DNA of 62,357 nt from Cymbomonas tetramitiformis. Lineage: Eukaryota; Chlorophyta; Pyramimonadophyceae; Pyramimonadales; Pyramimonadaceae. Numbering within the stretch: the first letter of the stretch is position 1; the number at the start of each line of letters is the position of its first letter. Made by a program: the position numbers and the translations under genes. Of this stretch, positions 1-9,925 are shown piece after piece. The stretch spans positions 1 through 62,357 of the forward strand of contig LGRX02025860.1 in the NCBI GenBank assembly GCA_001247695.2, given 5' to 3'. The notes beneath the pieces are model-generated. The model had not been told where the DNA came from and searched no databases. It was given only the letters and a program-made list of their open reading frames with translations.

Positions 1-2
1 GC

Positions 3-380
3 TCGTCCTCAAGACTTAACGCCGTGCAGGACGCTGGGGAGGAAGGCGCTACTGACCTCGCCCCCGCAGACCTTAGGGTGCAACACGCCGTGCCGCCCAG
101 CCCGGCGGGATTGACCAGGCCGCCACGCCGATGCTACGTCTGCAACTCTGACTCCCATTTATGGGCTAACTGCCCCGACGAGGCCAAGAAACGAGCCTGG
201 ATTGCTGACGCCCCAGCTCGTTTGGCACGCCGCCGCGCTGCAAATGAATCTCATATCGCAGCGCTGGAAACAGAATGGGAGGATTTGGAAGATGAAGCAG
301 AAGCGCTGGAGTATTTTCAGAACGAGGAATCGGCCGCAGCGTCCTCCTCGGGTCAGCAATCTGCGGAGGAGGAGGACTGA
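3..380 (+). CDS. gag: Gag C-terminal part with zinc knuckle (gypsy element)
   Basis: The frame is open from the window edge and ends in TGA at 378-380. A CCHC knuckle is visible at about 150-195 (C-x2-C-x4-H-x4-C, reading CYVC...HLWANC), the nucleic-acid-binding motif of retroelement nucleocapsid. The C-terminal part is acidic and glutamate-rich. The pol frame is open across the gag stop and lies one base back, so a -1 frameshift between gag and pol is possible. I see no clear slippery heptamer in the overlap. Confidence 0.75.
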   Translation, partial: SSSRLNAVQDAGEEGATDLAPADLRVQHAVPPSPAGLTRPPRRCYVCNSDSHLWANCPDEAKKRAWIADAPARLARRRAANESHIAALETEWEDLEDEAEALEYFQNEESAAASSSGQQSAEEED

Positions 381-418
381 GTGTCCTCCCGCCGGCGGGA
401 CGCCGGCGACAGGGCGGT

Positions 419-2719
419 ATGGGTAACCGCCCCTGGGCAAGGAGTACAGCCTTCGCCCACAACCGAGGGAATATCCAGAAGGATCCTCCGCCACCCCCCA
501 ACCCTCTGGCTGCTCGAGGGTATGGATTCACCTGGTCTGCCGATCAGAGGCGACAACGCCGTCTCGACAGAACCAGAACCCTACGGGATGAACCCTCGTT
601 AACCAGTACCGCTGTTTACACAGCGAACCTTTCCACTGAGCAGGGCCGGCGAGAACATCACTTGGTGTCCCGGCGCCATCAGCGGTCGCCACGAAGATCA
701 CCCACTTCGTCGCCTGAGCGCTCCAAGCCTCCCGTTATGTTCAGTGTGGATCGCTCCCTTGGAACTGGTGATCGCTGTCCGGCTCCACGACGCGAGCGTG
801 GCGAAACGCCCCGCGTTGATCCCACCGACCTTGGGGATGACCCTAACCCTAACCCTAATCCTAACCCTAACCCTAACCCTGAGACATCGGTACTGGCAGC
901 ACTGGATGAGGATGATGGTCAGGAAGAGGAGACCCAGTGGACCTTCAACCCACTCAACACCCCCTGGCGGAAAACTCCTCGACCGCGGGTACCGAGAAAA
1001 GCTCCGCCGGTGGAGCGTATGCGAGCCTTGACGCAGCGGATTCAGGATGTAACGCTGCCCGCGGTTTCACACCCTCTGGACGACAGTGGGGAGGAAGGGG
1101 GTGGAACTTCAAAAACTGGTCCAGCCTCAGAACCCCCACCTTTTAAAATTCGACCTGAGGTGTTTCCTTCGACGTCTCGACCAGCAGCGTGTCCAGCCTT
1201 GGCAGAGAGGGCGTCAACCTCAAGCGCAGCGCGCACTACGAGCGCAGCGCGCAAGCGCACTGGAAAACCTCGCAGCAGAACTCCGAAGACTGTACGAGAA
1301 CGACTGCAGCATGAGGCAGAGGTTACGAGGTTGAGAGATGAATCACCAGGACTTCGAGCAGAGTCACTGGCGGATCGCACGCGTGCTTGGAGAGAGATGA
1401 CGCACCCGGAGCACATGGCCGCGGCGGCGCTGGTAAAGGAGAATGAGAAATGGAGAGATGCATGGGTGCCAGAAGGGTGGCGCAGATACCGCCGCCGCTG
1501 GTACAGATGGCATGGGAAGGTCACCCCCGACCTAACGATAACCGAAGGAGCAGTTCAACTATCTCTGGAGACTGAGTGCGGTACTATCCCAGGTTCTGGT
1601 GGAGATGTAGGAATTCCAGACGCCTGGTGCAGCCTATACCGGGTGCACCAATGGAACCAGCGAGAAAGGGAAGCTGCGGAGGAGGCCGCTCACCTGGCCC
1701 TACCATCAACAGCAAGTGGTGATCAACTCTCCCTGGACTCAGCGGAACCATCAGATGCGAATCCAGAGACAACTCTGGATTTGACCTTATCTCCATCCAG
1801 TTCTCAGCCCGCAACTTCTGGGGACATTTCAGACCTCGAGGACTCCCAGCGGTCGCTCAACTTCACGCAGCAGTTGATGGAGCGGCAGCTGGCCGCCGCC
1901 AGATCGGAGAACAATCCAAGTGTGCCGACAACGGTGACAGAAGGAGTGAAGCCGACTCCCCTGAAACCCATCCAGGAGGAAACCCACCTGGAACTGCTAC
2001 TGACCATTCAGAAACAGCAACGCCACCGTCTGCGGCCGATTCTGGAAGGTAATGAAGCAGTGGCAGCACCAGCAAACGTCACCAACGCCCAGGCTGCTCC
2101 GCGGGAAGAAGAACCCACCTCTTGCACTCAAAATTCCGAATCAGAAGATAGCTCTGGGGAGGAAGAGGAGGAGGAGATTGCCCTCCAACCCCTTCGCTCT
2201 TACCCTCTAGAAAGCCGCACGCAGAGCCGCGCCAGACGACGCGCGCAAGGACAGGAGCGACGCGCTAAGGAGCGGCAGCTACAAGCAGATCGCGACCTGG
2301 AGGGTGGGTGGTACTTTGGTCCGGATCCTCTTTCTCAGCCTGCACCACCTCGCACCAGACCTATCCGGTCTAAGCAGCGCGTACCTTTGCATCATCCAGT
2401 ACGAGCAGCCATCTGTGCACATCTGCGACGCGATGGTCAAGTAATGTGGAACCAGGACAGTCAGCTGCCTGCGATTCGGGACAAAGAGGGAACGCTGCTA
2501 TTGGTGTTCTGGGCCTTGCTGAAGGGACAGCGAGTGCGCGTGCTGGTGGATTCGGGTGCCTCGGATGAATTCATCTCCAGTGAGTGCGTCAAGAGATTGA
2601 ACCTCACGGTTCGCGCTAATGGGACGCCGCTGAACGTTACCCTCGCGGATGGGTCAGTGCAGACCTCTGCGCAAGTCGCTTACGGCAAGCTGACAGCGGA
2701 GACTTCAGAAGGGACTTAA
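419..2719 (+). CDS. pol: Gypsy pol, N-terminal region ending inside the protease
   Basis: A long, basic and low-complexity region (residues 1 to about 650) precedes an aspartic protease. The catalytic triad reads DSGAS at about 2550, within the context RVLVDSGASDEFIS. The frame stops at TAA 2717-2719, between the active-site half and the C-terminal half of the protease. The same frame resumes directly after it, so this is a nonsense change or a leaky stop and not a frameshift. A telomere-type CCCTAA run inside this frame codes for alternating Pro-Asn. The ATG at 419 is only the first Met; entry by frameshift from gag is as likely as independent initiation. Confidence 0.7.
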   Translation: MGNRPWARSTAFAHNRGNIQKDPPPPPNPLAARGYGFTWSADQRRQRRLDRTRTLRDEPSLTSTAVYTANLSTEQGRREHHLVSRRHQRSPRRSPTSSPERSKPPVMFSVDRSLGTGDRCPAPRRERGETPRVDPTDLGDDPNPNPNPNPNPNPETSVLAALDEDDGQEEETQWTFNPLNTPWRKTPRPRVPRKAPPVERMRALTQRIQDVTLPAVSHPLDDSGEEGGGTSKTGPASEPPPFKIRPEVFPSTSRPAACPALAERASTSSAARTTSAARKRTGKPRSRTPKTVRERLQHEAEVTRLRDESPGLRAESLADRTRAWREMTHPEHMAAAALVKENEKWRDAWVPEGWRRYRRRWYRWHGKVTPDLTITEGAVQLSLETECGTIPGSGGDVGIPDAWCSLYRVHQWNQREREAAEEAAHLALPSTASGDQLSLDSAEPSDANPETTLDLTLSPSSSQPATSGDISDLEDSQRSLNFTQQLMERQLAAARSENNPSVPTTVTEGVKPTPLKPIQEETHLELLLTIQKQQRHRLRPILEGNEAVAAPANVTNAQAAPREEEPTSCTQNSESEDSSGEEEEEEIALQPLRSYPLESRTQSRARRRAQGQERRAKERQLQADRDLEGGWYFGPDPLSQPAPPRTRPIRSKQRVPLHHPVRAAICAHLRRDGQVMWNQDSQLPAIRDKEGTLLLVFWALLKGQRVRVLVDSGASDEFISSECVKRLNLTVRANGTPLNVTLADGSVQTSAQVAYGKLTAETSEGT
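841..880 (+). repeat. CCCTAA microsatellite inside a coding frame
   Basis: Six and a half units of CCCTAA run here, one of them reading TCCTAA. The run stays in the gypsy pol frame and encodes Asn-Pro repeats. It matches the TTAGGG telomere class but lies in the middle of an element, not at a chromosome end. Confidence 0.9.
2717..2719 (+). other. In-frame TAA stop within the protease domain
   Basis: Frames on both sides are identical (positions congruent to 2 modulo 3). Protease sequence continues on the far side with ILG-type residues (VDIVLGGRWL) at about 2765-2795. It is either a disabling mutation or a readthrough site. Confidence 0.85.
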
Positions 2720-3955
2720 TCTGAGGTCATCAAGATGCGAGTACTTCCTCTGGGCATCAAGGTGGACATTGTACTCGGAGGAAGGTGGTTGAGACACCTC
2801 TCGCCGGTCACGCTGGACTATGATGGGTGGGGATCAGTCAAGTTTCGCCATCATGGCAAATCTGTGCGGATACGGGGATGTTCGCCGGGGCGTAGCTCCA
2901 CGCGCAAATGCGAGAGAACCGCCATGGCTCTGGAACCGATGGTAATGTTATCAGCGGCCCAAGCGACCAAGGAGATCAAAGCCTATCGGCGCAGATACGC
3001 GGGAATGGACAGCGCCGCGACGCCACACGACATCTTAGTGGCATATGCGACACCTTTGGTAGGGACTTCGATGTTATCAGCGGTGGCCACCAGTGAGAAT
3101 TTAGAGGACCCTTCCATCTCCCCAGAATGGAGAAAGAAGTTTCAAAAGTTGATCGAGTCCTTTTCACCTCGAGTAATTCGCGAAGCGCTGCCCAACTTTG
3201 ACGCCCTGCGAAAAGATGAAGTGGCCCATGTGAGACTGCAAGAGGGCTGGAATGGCATCGCGCCCGCTAAGAGACCCTATAAGATGTCCATGGTGGAGCT
3301 GACTCAACTGCGGGAACGCCTGGATGAACTCCTGAGTAAGGGATATATCAGGCCTTCCTCAAGTCCGTTCGCTGCACCAGTGCTGATGGTTCCCAAGCCT
3401 GGGAAACCTGAAGTACTCAGAATCGTGGTCTGCGACTTCCGAGCCATCAACAGCCTGACCGTCAAGGACAAATATCCACTTCCCGACATTCAGCAGTTGT
3501 TCGACTCCATGCACGGGGCCAAGTACTTCTCCTCCTTCGATGCAGTCGATGGGTTCTGGCAGATGGCCATGGCTCCTGAGGATGTGGAAAAGACTGCGTT
3601 TAATTCTCCCTATGGCTCGTATGAGTGGTTGGTGATGCCCATGGGGTTGACCAACAGTCCTTCCTGCTATCAGCGACGCATGCAGCGCGCTCTGGGACAT
3701 CTTCCTTTTGTAAGAATATTCCTGGACGACTGCATCCTCTTCAGCAACACCTTGGAGGAGCATCTCTCCCATCTCCAGCAATTTCTCGAAGTCTGTGAGA
3801 TCCAGGGCATCTACCTCAAGGAGTCTAAGTGTCAACTACTGCAGACCCAGATACGCTTTTTGGGGCACGTCATCTCACGTGAAGGAAGTCAACCTCAACA
3901 TGACAAGCTGGCCGCCATCAGGGACTGGCCCGCTCTGGAAAACGCCACGCATGTG
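2720..3955 (+). CDS. pol: Gypsy pol: protease C-terminus and reverse transcriptase
   Basis: This segment continues the pol frame. The protease C-terminal signature (VDIVLG) is followed by a linker and then the RT fingers and palm. Visible RT blocks are the FDAVDGFWQ block near 3535, the MPMGLTNSP block near 3640, the catalytic FLDD near 3720 (the YxDD box with F for Y), and the FLGHVIS block near 3858. RT copies the element RNA into cDNA inside the virus-like particle. The frame is cut at 3955 by an inserted Mutator-like element and resumes at 6003 with the conserved RQFLGLAGYYRR block. Confidence 0.92.
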
Positions 3956-4002
3956 GGTAACACGACGTTTTTGTAGCTACCCCCTACCATTTTTGTAGCT
4001 AC
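3956..4002 (+). repeat. Left terminal inverted repeat of Mutator-like element 1
   Basis: It begins GGTAACACGACG and ends TTTTTGTAGCTAC. It is the inverted counterpart of 5947-5993, with the inner 33 or so bases matching closely and the outer 13 diverged. Confidence 0.8.
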
Positions 4003-4141
4003 CCGGGTTTGTAGCTTAGCTACAAAAGCTACCGGGGTGATCCGTTTTGTAGCTATAGCTACAAAAGCTACCGGGGTGATCCGTTTTGTAGCTATAGCTA
4101 CAAAAGCTGCCGGGTTGGCCCATTTTGTAGCTGGCTACAAA
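4003..4141. repeat. Subterminal GTAGCTAC repeats
   Basis: Three tandem segments of about 55 bp each contain TTTTGTAGCTATAGCTAC-like near-palindromes. They may be transposase binding sites of the parent Mutator-like element; this is inference from position and repetition. Confidence 0.6.
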
Positions 4142-4833
4142 ATTCACGAAAACGAATTTTCGAGCTGTTGGAACCACAAACGAATGACACCGCACATAAA
4201 TCATAGTACATTTTTATTGAACTAAGAGTACCGCCTACCGCGCAGATGGCATGTAATACGAATATATTAGACAGTTGTATGGAGGATGCCAAGAAATTAA
4301 TGCTATCAAACTATCATGCATACTAACTAGCACGAGGCAAACGTGCAGGCATTTCAGATCGGTCGAAAAGATTAGCAAACACAAATTAGACTCTTAAAAC
4401 ACAATAGCATAATTAATACCATCCATACTAGGTTGCTAGTTTCTAGTCTAAGGGTTCGACGACCCGTGGGCGATAAGAAAACACGAGCACAGAGCACAGA
4501 TCCAAAATAATTCCAAACATGTTTCCTGCAGCACACGAGCGTCGACTTAGTCAGGACGTTGGGGAACGAACCCAATACGGACAAACCTATTGCTGTTGGC
4601 ATTTCGCCCTCGATTGGGAGTTTACACGGAAGACGTTTAAAAAACAGCGAAACAGTAAACAGGGAAATAGGTTGAGTAATTCTGAAGTAAACCTGCGAAT
4701 TTCTAAAATAAACAAGCGAATATCATTTTTGCAAGACTGGAAATTACAGCATGCCACCAGCAACGTTACTGGCGACATCAGAAGGAGCCCGGCGTAAAAA
4801 AAGAAACCTGCAAAAAACGATACGCTAGTCAGT

Positions 4834-4906
4834 AAAGATGTTGGGACTCGAACCCAAACCGTCGGGCTGTAAATAAGCCCGCCGGTCTCCAAGCACCCCT
4901 ATCTTC
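4834..4906 (-). ncRNA. tRNA-like cloverleaf, 73 nt, probably non-functional
   Basis: Read on the minus strand this 73-nt segment folds as a tRNA. It has an acceptor stem with 6 of 7 pairs, a 3-bp D arm, a perfect 5-bp anticodon stem, and a perfect 5-bp T arm with loop TTCGAGT. The B-box core GGTTCGAGTCC is intact. The anticodon position reads TTT, but base 33 is A instead of the universal T, so it is unlikely to decode. It lies inside a non-autonomous DNA element and has two weaker relatives at 5009 and 8384. Confidence 0.4.
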
Positions 4907-5008
4907 AGCGAGTTTAGTAGAGCTGGAAAGATGCCGCCAGCAACGTTGCTGGCGGCTTCAGAAAATGCACAACATAGTGGCAACCTGCGAAAAATAATGA
5001 TGCCCGGA

Positions 5009-5081
5009 GGAGATGTTGGGAATTGAACCCATACTGTCAGGCTGCGAAGAAGCCCGACGGTCTCCGAGCATCCCTACAACG
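5009..5081 (-). ncRNA. Degenerate tRNA-like segment
   Basis: It is related to 4834-4906. The anticodon stem (GGGCT/AGCCT) and most of the T arm are kept, the loop centre reads TTC, and the acceptor stem no longer pairs. It is probably a decayed copy. Confidence 0.3.
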
Positions 5082-5820
5082 TAGGAAACAAGAACCGGGC
5101 CAGCAACGGCTAATGTGAAACATCGCACGCAGCGAGGAAAGCCCCCCTCCCCCGCCAGGCTCCACGCATACAGGTTAAAACACGACCGATTCAGGATATC
5201 CGCTAGGATAACGAAGTGGCGTGTAAAAGTTGTTAGTCAAACAAGAAAGCAGAATGCTGAAACAGCAGGCATGAAACAGGCGGCGCAAGAAGAGAGCTTG
5301 AAGAATGGTGAAGGTGTGGCAAATCGGGATCTAATATGAGATTTCCTCAATCGTGGATGCGCGATCGTCAGAGCTCGTCGGGGCCGCGTGACTCCTGAAA
5401 TATCTGAAGTAGGAAAGGTGACTGGTGAGACGATCTTGAAGCACGAGATGCGTGACATATATCCGATCGAGTCTGCTAGTTGTGACTAAAGATCGAACGG
5501 ACAGTCCGTCAGCCAGTCGGTTGATATTTCGATCGGGCGGTCGAACGGTCGCCATACAGTCGATGTAAGACTGAATGTTATGGTCGACGACAAATATAAA
5601 TTATAAAAACTGTGCTCTCAAAATTTTGATATCTTTATCTACTCTATCTGCTTCCTTTCTGACCTGGACTCGCCCGGTACCGTAGGATGCACTGGGTAGT
5701 ATGGCTACAAACAATCTGGGGGCGGTGTCGTGTGGTGATGCATCCTGACGCACACTGTTAACACTGGGGTGTGCCCTGGAAAAATCCTGGGAATTTCCCC
5801 TTTCCCCTATAAGGGAACGA

Positions 5821-5940
5821 AGATTGTCCCAGAATTTCCGGGGGAAATTCCCGGTCGGTTCTGGGACACCTACAAAAACGAAGATTGTCCCAGAATTTCC
5901 GGGGGAAATTCCCGGTCGGTTCTGGGACACCTACAAAAAT
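5821..5940 (+). repeat. Two tandem 60-bp repeats
   Basis: 5821-5880 and 5881-5940 are identical except for the last base. Each unit contains an inverted repeat whose arms are GTCCCAGAA and TTCTGGGAC around a GAAATTCC-type centre, so each could form a hairpin. Confidence 0.9.
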
Positions 5941-5946
5941 GTCACA

Positions 5947-5993
5947 GTAGCTACAAAAATGGTAGGGGGTAGCTACAAAATGACCCCGTTATC
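5947..5993 (-). repeat. Right terminal inverted repeat of Mutator-like element 1
   Basis: Inverted counterpart of 3956-4002. Read inward it begins GATAACGGGG. Confidence 0.8.
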
Positions 5994-6002
5994 ACGCATG
6001 TG

Positions 6003-6737
6003 CGTCAATTTTTGGGGTTAGCTGGGTACTACCGACGGTACATGCTGGGCTTCTCCGAAGTAGCACCGCAACCTTTGACCCAGCTCACTAAAGGGGATGT
6101 CGCTTGGCTATGGGGACCCATGCAGCGTTGGGCCTTCGAGGAAATTAAGAAGGCGCTATGTTCTTCCCCCACTCTGGCGCTACCCGATGTGAAAGCGGCG
6201 GCTGAACGACGGCATCCTTTCGTGGTACAAACTGACGCCAGTGGAGTGGCGCTGGGGGGAGTACTGATGCAAGACGTGGGAAATGGATTGCAACCTATCG
6301 CCTTTGAGAGCAGACAGTTTAATGGAGCCGAGCAGAACTACCATGCTGGCGAAAGAGAACTCTGTGCTCTCCATCACTGCACTACGCAAACTTGGAGACA
6401 CTACCTCATCTGGACCGAGTTTCAATTGCAGGGTGACCATAAGCCCCTAGTCTGGTTAATGGCACCTGGACAACCTCTCAGCCGACGCCAAGCCCGATGG
6501 TACATGGATCTAGTGGAGGTAGGGGTACCCGAGATGGAGTACATCCCTGGGGCGCTACTCTGGGTTCCAGACGCTTTGTCCAGGCGACCCGACTACAAGG
6601 AAATCTCCGCGAGAGAAGGACTGGTAGAAGCGGGCTTTGTGCACCCGGTTACTGGGAAACCGCAGCGACCTCCCTCGGCCGCGAACACCGTCAGCAAGTT
6701 CAGACCGGCAGCTGGTAAAGAGTCTCGCCAAGGATGA
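6003..6737 (+). CDS. pol: Gypsy pol: RT C-terminus and RNase H
   Basis: The frame resumes after the first inserted element with the RT connection block (FLGLAGYYRRYM). RNase H follows: QTDASGVALGGVL near 6230 holds the first Asp, the FNGAEQNYHAGERE block near 6335 holds the Glu, and GDHKPLVWL near 6435 holds the next Asp. The segment ends with the LLWVPDALSRRP block near 6570, the usual end of gypsy RNase H. RNase H removes the RNA template during reverse transcription. TGA at 6735-6737 interrupts the frame, which continues unchanged behind it. Confidence 0.9.
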   Translation, partial: RQFLGLAGYYRRYMLGFSEVAPQPLTQLTKGDVAWLWGPMQRWAFEEIKKALCSSPTLALPDVKAAAERRHPFVVQTDASGVALGGVLMQDVGNGLQPIAFESRQFNGAEQNYHAGERELCALHHCTTQTWRHYLIWTEFQLQGDHKPLVWLMAPGQPLSRRQARWYMDLVEVGVPEMEYIPGALLWVPDALSRRPDYKEISAREGLVEAGFVHPVTGKPQRPPSAANTVSKFRPAAGKESRQG

Positions 6738-7735
6738 GCTCCACTGGGAGTGGTAGATCCCAACAAGTTGAAGGAACGCAAGTCCAACAGCGCCAAGACC
6801 AAAGATCCTGACCCAGTCCTCGCGTACAGTGGGGCTCTCACCTGGATGGACTCCCCTCAACTCTGGCTGGACGCACTACATACCTTGCAGCTGGCCGAAA
6901 CAGGGTACGAGGAAGCAACTCTGGCAGTTCAGACGCGCTCTGGCAAACTGACAGCTTCCTCGCCCCCTTCTCCCAGGAAGACCCCTGCTGATAACTCAGC
7001 GACGCCGAAGTGCAGCGAGGCCTCCACCAGACTCCTGGAGCCCAGCGACCGACAGGACTGGAAGTTCCGGGCGGACATGTTCGATTTCTTGAGTCAAGAA
7101 TATGGACCTTTCGAGGTGGACGCATGTTGCGACTTGGGAGGAAAGAATCGTCAGGTTAATCGCTACTGGACGGACTGCCTGAAGGAAAACTGGCGAGGGT
7201 TGAACGTCTGGTGCAATCCTCCCTTCTCCTCCAACCATTTGACCATTGAGGCCGTACTGAGGAAATATGTGGAAGAATGGCGTCTGGACCCGGAGAATAC
7301 TTTGGCTCTTTTTGTCCTTCCTGATTTTCAGTCTCGCATGCCCCAGTGGCGGCAGTTGTTCAGATCTGCGGGAATGAGAGTGGAGTACATTATACCCACG
7401 CATGACGCTCAAGGAGAACCTGTGCAGATGTTCGCCGCTCCGGACGGAGCCCTTCTGGATCTCCCTTGGCCTCTGTTAGTGGTGTACGCCCCGCCAGCCC
7501 GACAGCGTGTCAAGCGGGAAAGGAAGACGAGTTCACCTCCTCCTATCGTGCGTACTGGAGAAGCGGCCAGCGTTCGAGACCTGCGTCAACAGATATCAGG
7601 AGGCCAGTTTCTCAAAGCGCTGCAAGCGGAATATGGGCGACCTGGTCCACTACAGACTTTGAGGAAGGAAATCCAAGAAGCTCCGCATCAACGCACTCGT
7701 GACTTCTGCGTGGTGGGAAATGTGTTGTGGAGGGT
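6738..7735 (+). CDS. Gypsy pol: Dam-like (N6-adenine type) methyltransferase domain
   Basis: This is the same frame as RNase H, just past the TGA at 6735. After about 100 low-complexity residues a compact domain starts near 7046 with DWKF and GPFEVDA. It runs through the motif-IV-like NPPF (WCNPPF at about 7209-7229) to FVLPDF and a C-terminal DLPWPLLVVY strand near 7465. The xPP[FYW] motif is typical of amino-methyltransferases, and such 'DAM' domains are known from DIRS/PAT elements. A motif I glycine loop is not obvious, so activity is uncertain. The position between RNase H and integrase is unusual for gypsy elements. The frame is cut at 7735 by the second inserted element; removing that element joins it in frame to the integrase. 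Confidence 0.65.
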
Positions 7736-8383
7736 AGCGGATCATTTTTGTCGCACTGATTGTCATTTTTGTCGCAGATCGTTTTGTCGCAGGTACGACA
7801 TAAATGTCACTGCTGGTCTATTTTGTCGCAGCTGCGACAAAATAGACTTCTAGGGGGTATTTTGTCGCAAAAATTTATCTGAAATTTATTAAAAATTTTC
7901 GAAAACAAACCAGTGGTAAAACACACAGACGAATAATAGGTTTATTGTTTCAAACATGAATTTTGCACAGTGTTAATATGCTATATTATTACAATATCAG
8001 AGCACAATCTTCACGTGAACACTGCAGGATGCAAACAGGAATTTGCTCCAATCCAACATATACTATTATTACAATGTAAAAGCATGTAGCAAGAACGAAC
8101 AAGCAAACTAAAACTAAATGTGATAGAATTGAATAATTCAACTATCCTAAAGTAGGCAATAACAGTCTTCGAACTCGGCCGACATGCGTGCAGCTCCATC
8201 CAGTGCGACAGACGGCGAAACAGAGTTCCTGAGGGCACAGAACTGTAAATTAGTACAGGTCAGGATAGTCATCAGGAAAATAGCTCACACATCGTAACTG
8301 CAAAAAGGCAATACAAAAAAAAGACAGCATAGCTGACGCCGAAATCCCATGCTATCCTGCAAAAAAACAGCACGCCAGTCAGC

Positions 8384-8450
8384 AGAGGTGTTGGGAATCG
8401 AACCCAACCCGACGGGCAAGATGCCCAACGGGCTCCAAGCACTCCCTCCA
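8384..8450 (-). ncRNA. Degenerate tRNA-like segment in Mutator-like element 2
   Basis: It has a perfect T arm (TTGGG, loop TTCGATT, CCCAA) and the same D-loop string GCTTGGAG as 4834-4906. The anticodon arm is rearranged and the acceptor pairs poorly. It shares origin with the tRNA-like copies in element 1. Confidence 0.3.
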
Positions 8451-9065
8451 TAAAAACGAACGAAGTTCAGAAAGGGAGACAGTGCGCCAGTCGCCGACAA
8501 CGCACGAATTGCTGTAAGCGACTGCACGCTAAAGTGCAGAAATGGGAGTCGGCTTGCAAAATTCCCGAAGGAATTGACGCACTACCAAAGCCAAAACAAA
8601 ATATTAAAAGGGAGCCAGCAGCCAGGACTTCAGTCGCCGTCGTTTAACGCACGAGATCCTGCAAAAAGCACATCGCGCTCAGAGCGTTGGACGGAGATCG
8701 GAAGCGCGCAATCCCAGCGTAGAAACAAAGTACAAAAAAAACGGAGCAGACAGGACTTCAGGAAACAGTGCGCTATTCAGAAACTAATACAGTCAAACAA
8801 AAAAACAGAAAACAGGAATACACAGGTCGGTTAATCGTTGTCGGCGCTTCGGAATGACGGGTTGACGGCCGCTTAAGGATACTGTAGTTGTTCAAGATGT
8901 GACCTACGAGGATCGAGTGAGTATCGTATCCCGAGTGGATCTTCTACATTCTAGATCCTTGCGACAGTCTTGCGACTATGCGACACTTCTTGTGACAACC
9001 CCAAGATTCGATTTCCAATGCGGATTTCTGATCGATCGAGCGGATTTCTGTGTTTTAACTGATCG

Positions 9066-9650
9066 GGCGGTCGGTCGACGGTCCGATCGATCGGTCGAAA
9101 ATTAATTGATGGAGGATTGTGTTGTATTCAAGATCGCTATGACAACTTTATAAAGCTCTTGTCTTCGGAACCGTATCCGTTAGCACGCGAGATCCGACAG
9201 TCCGATCGTTCGGTCGACGATTCGATCGATCGGTCGAAAATTAGTTGATATAGGATTGGAGTATATTCAAGATCGCTGCGACAATTTCAAGATCTTATCT
9301 TCGGAACGTATCCGTTAGCACGCGAGACCCGACAGCCCGATCGTTCGGTCGACGATTCGATCGATCGGTCGAAAATTAGTTGATGTAGGATTGGAGTATA
9401 TTCAAGATCGCTGCGACAATTTCAAGATCTTGTCTGCGGAAACGTATCCGTTAGCACGCGAGATCGGACAGTCCGATCGTTCGGTCGACGATTCGATCGA
9501 TCGGTCGAAAATTAGTTGATGTAGGATTGTGTTGTATTCAAGATCCTTGCGACAACTTGAAGATGCCCTTCTTCAAGCATCTGTCATCTGACTGTCCGAT
9601 CGTTCGGTCGACGATTCGATCGGGCGGTCGAAAAATAGTCGATGGGGGGA
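9066..9650 (+). repeat. Tandem repeat of about 135 bp, 4 to 5 copies
   Basis: The string CCGATCGTTCGG recurs at 9202, 9337, 9473 and 9596, with an earlier diverged copy at about 9083. Spacing is about 135, 135 and 123 bp. Units are rich in palindromic CGATCG and GGTCGAC strings. Confidence 0.85.
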
Positions 9651-9925
9651 TGGTGTATCTTCCAAAGGCGAGTGACGACGCTGAACATCAAAATTTGTGA
9701 TGTGGAAAATTTTTGAGCAGTTTTGACAGTGTTCCGATGACGATGTCATTTCGTCCCCCAACCTTTTTTGTGAAATCTTGCATCGTCCCTTTAAGGGAAC
9801 GACTGCCCGTTTCCGGTTTTTTCAGAAGATTCGGAATTTTTGACGTGCGACAGAAAGATTTCTTGCGACAGCGACATAAATGACCATGCATGCGACAAAA
9901 AAGACCGGGTTCCGTTGTGGAGGGT

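Larger units (their letters stand above)
3956..5993. mobile_element. Non-autonomous Mutator-like DNA element 1, inserted in RT
   Basis: The element is flanked by a 9-bp direct duplication ACGCATGTG (3947-3955 and 5994-6002). Removing it together with one duplication copy restores the RT frame exactly. The ends form an imperfect 47-bp inverted repeat. Many copies of the motif TTTTGTAGCTAC in both orientations crowd the ends, the subterminal pattern typical of non-autonomous elements. No transposase is present; the interior carries tRNA-like segments and short repeats. The 9-bp duplication and long inverted repeats point to the Mutator (MULE) superfamily. Confidence 0.8.
7736..9916. mobile_element. 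Non-autonomous Mutator-like DNA element 2, inserted before integrase
   Basis: The 9-bp duplication GTGGAGGGT flanks it (7727-7735 and 9917-9925); the flanking match extends to 12 bp (7724-7735, 9914-9925). Removing it restores the pol frame. The ends share A[GA]CGGA and then repeated TTTTTGTCGCA motifs in inverted arrangement. Organisation is like element 1: subterminal repeats, a tRNA-like segment, and GATCG-rich repeats inside. The subterminal motif differs (TTTTGTCGC against TTTTGTAGC), so it is a sister family. No transposase frame is present. Confidence 0.75.

Noticed and set aside
841..880. A telomere or chromosome end
   Set aside because: The run is 40 bp, internal, in a coding frame and flanked by retrotransposon sequence on both sides.
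4834..8450. Functional tRNA genes on the minus strand
   Set aside because: The best copy folds well, but position 33 is A and the other two have broken acceptor stems. All lie inside non-autonomous DNA elements, so I call them tRNA-like only.
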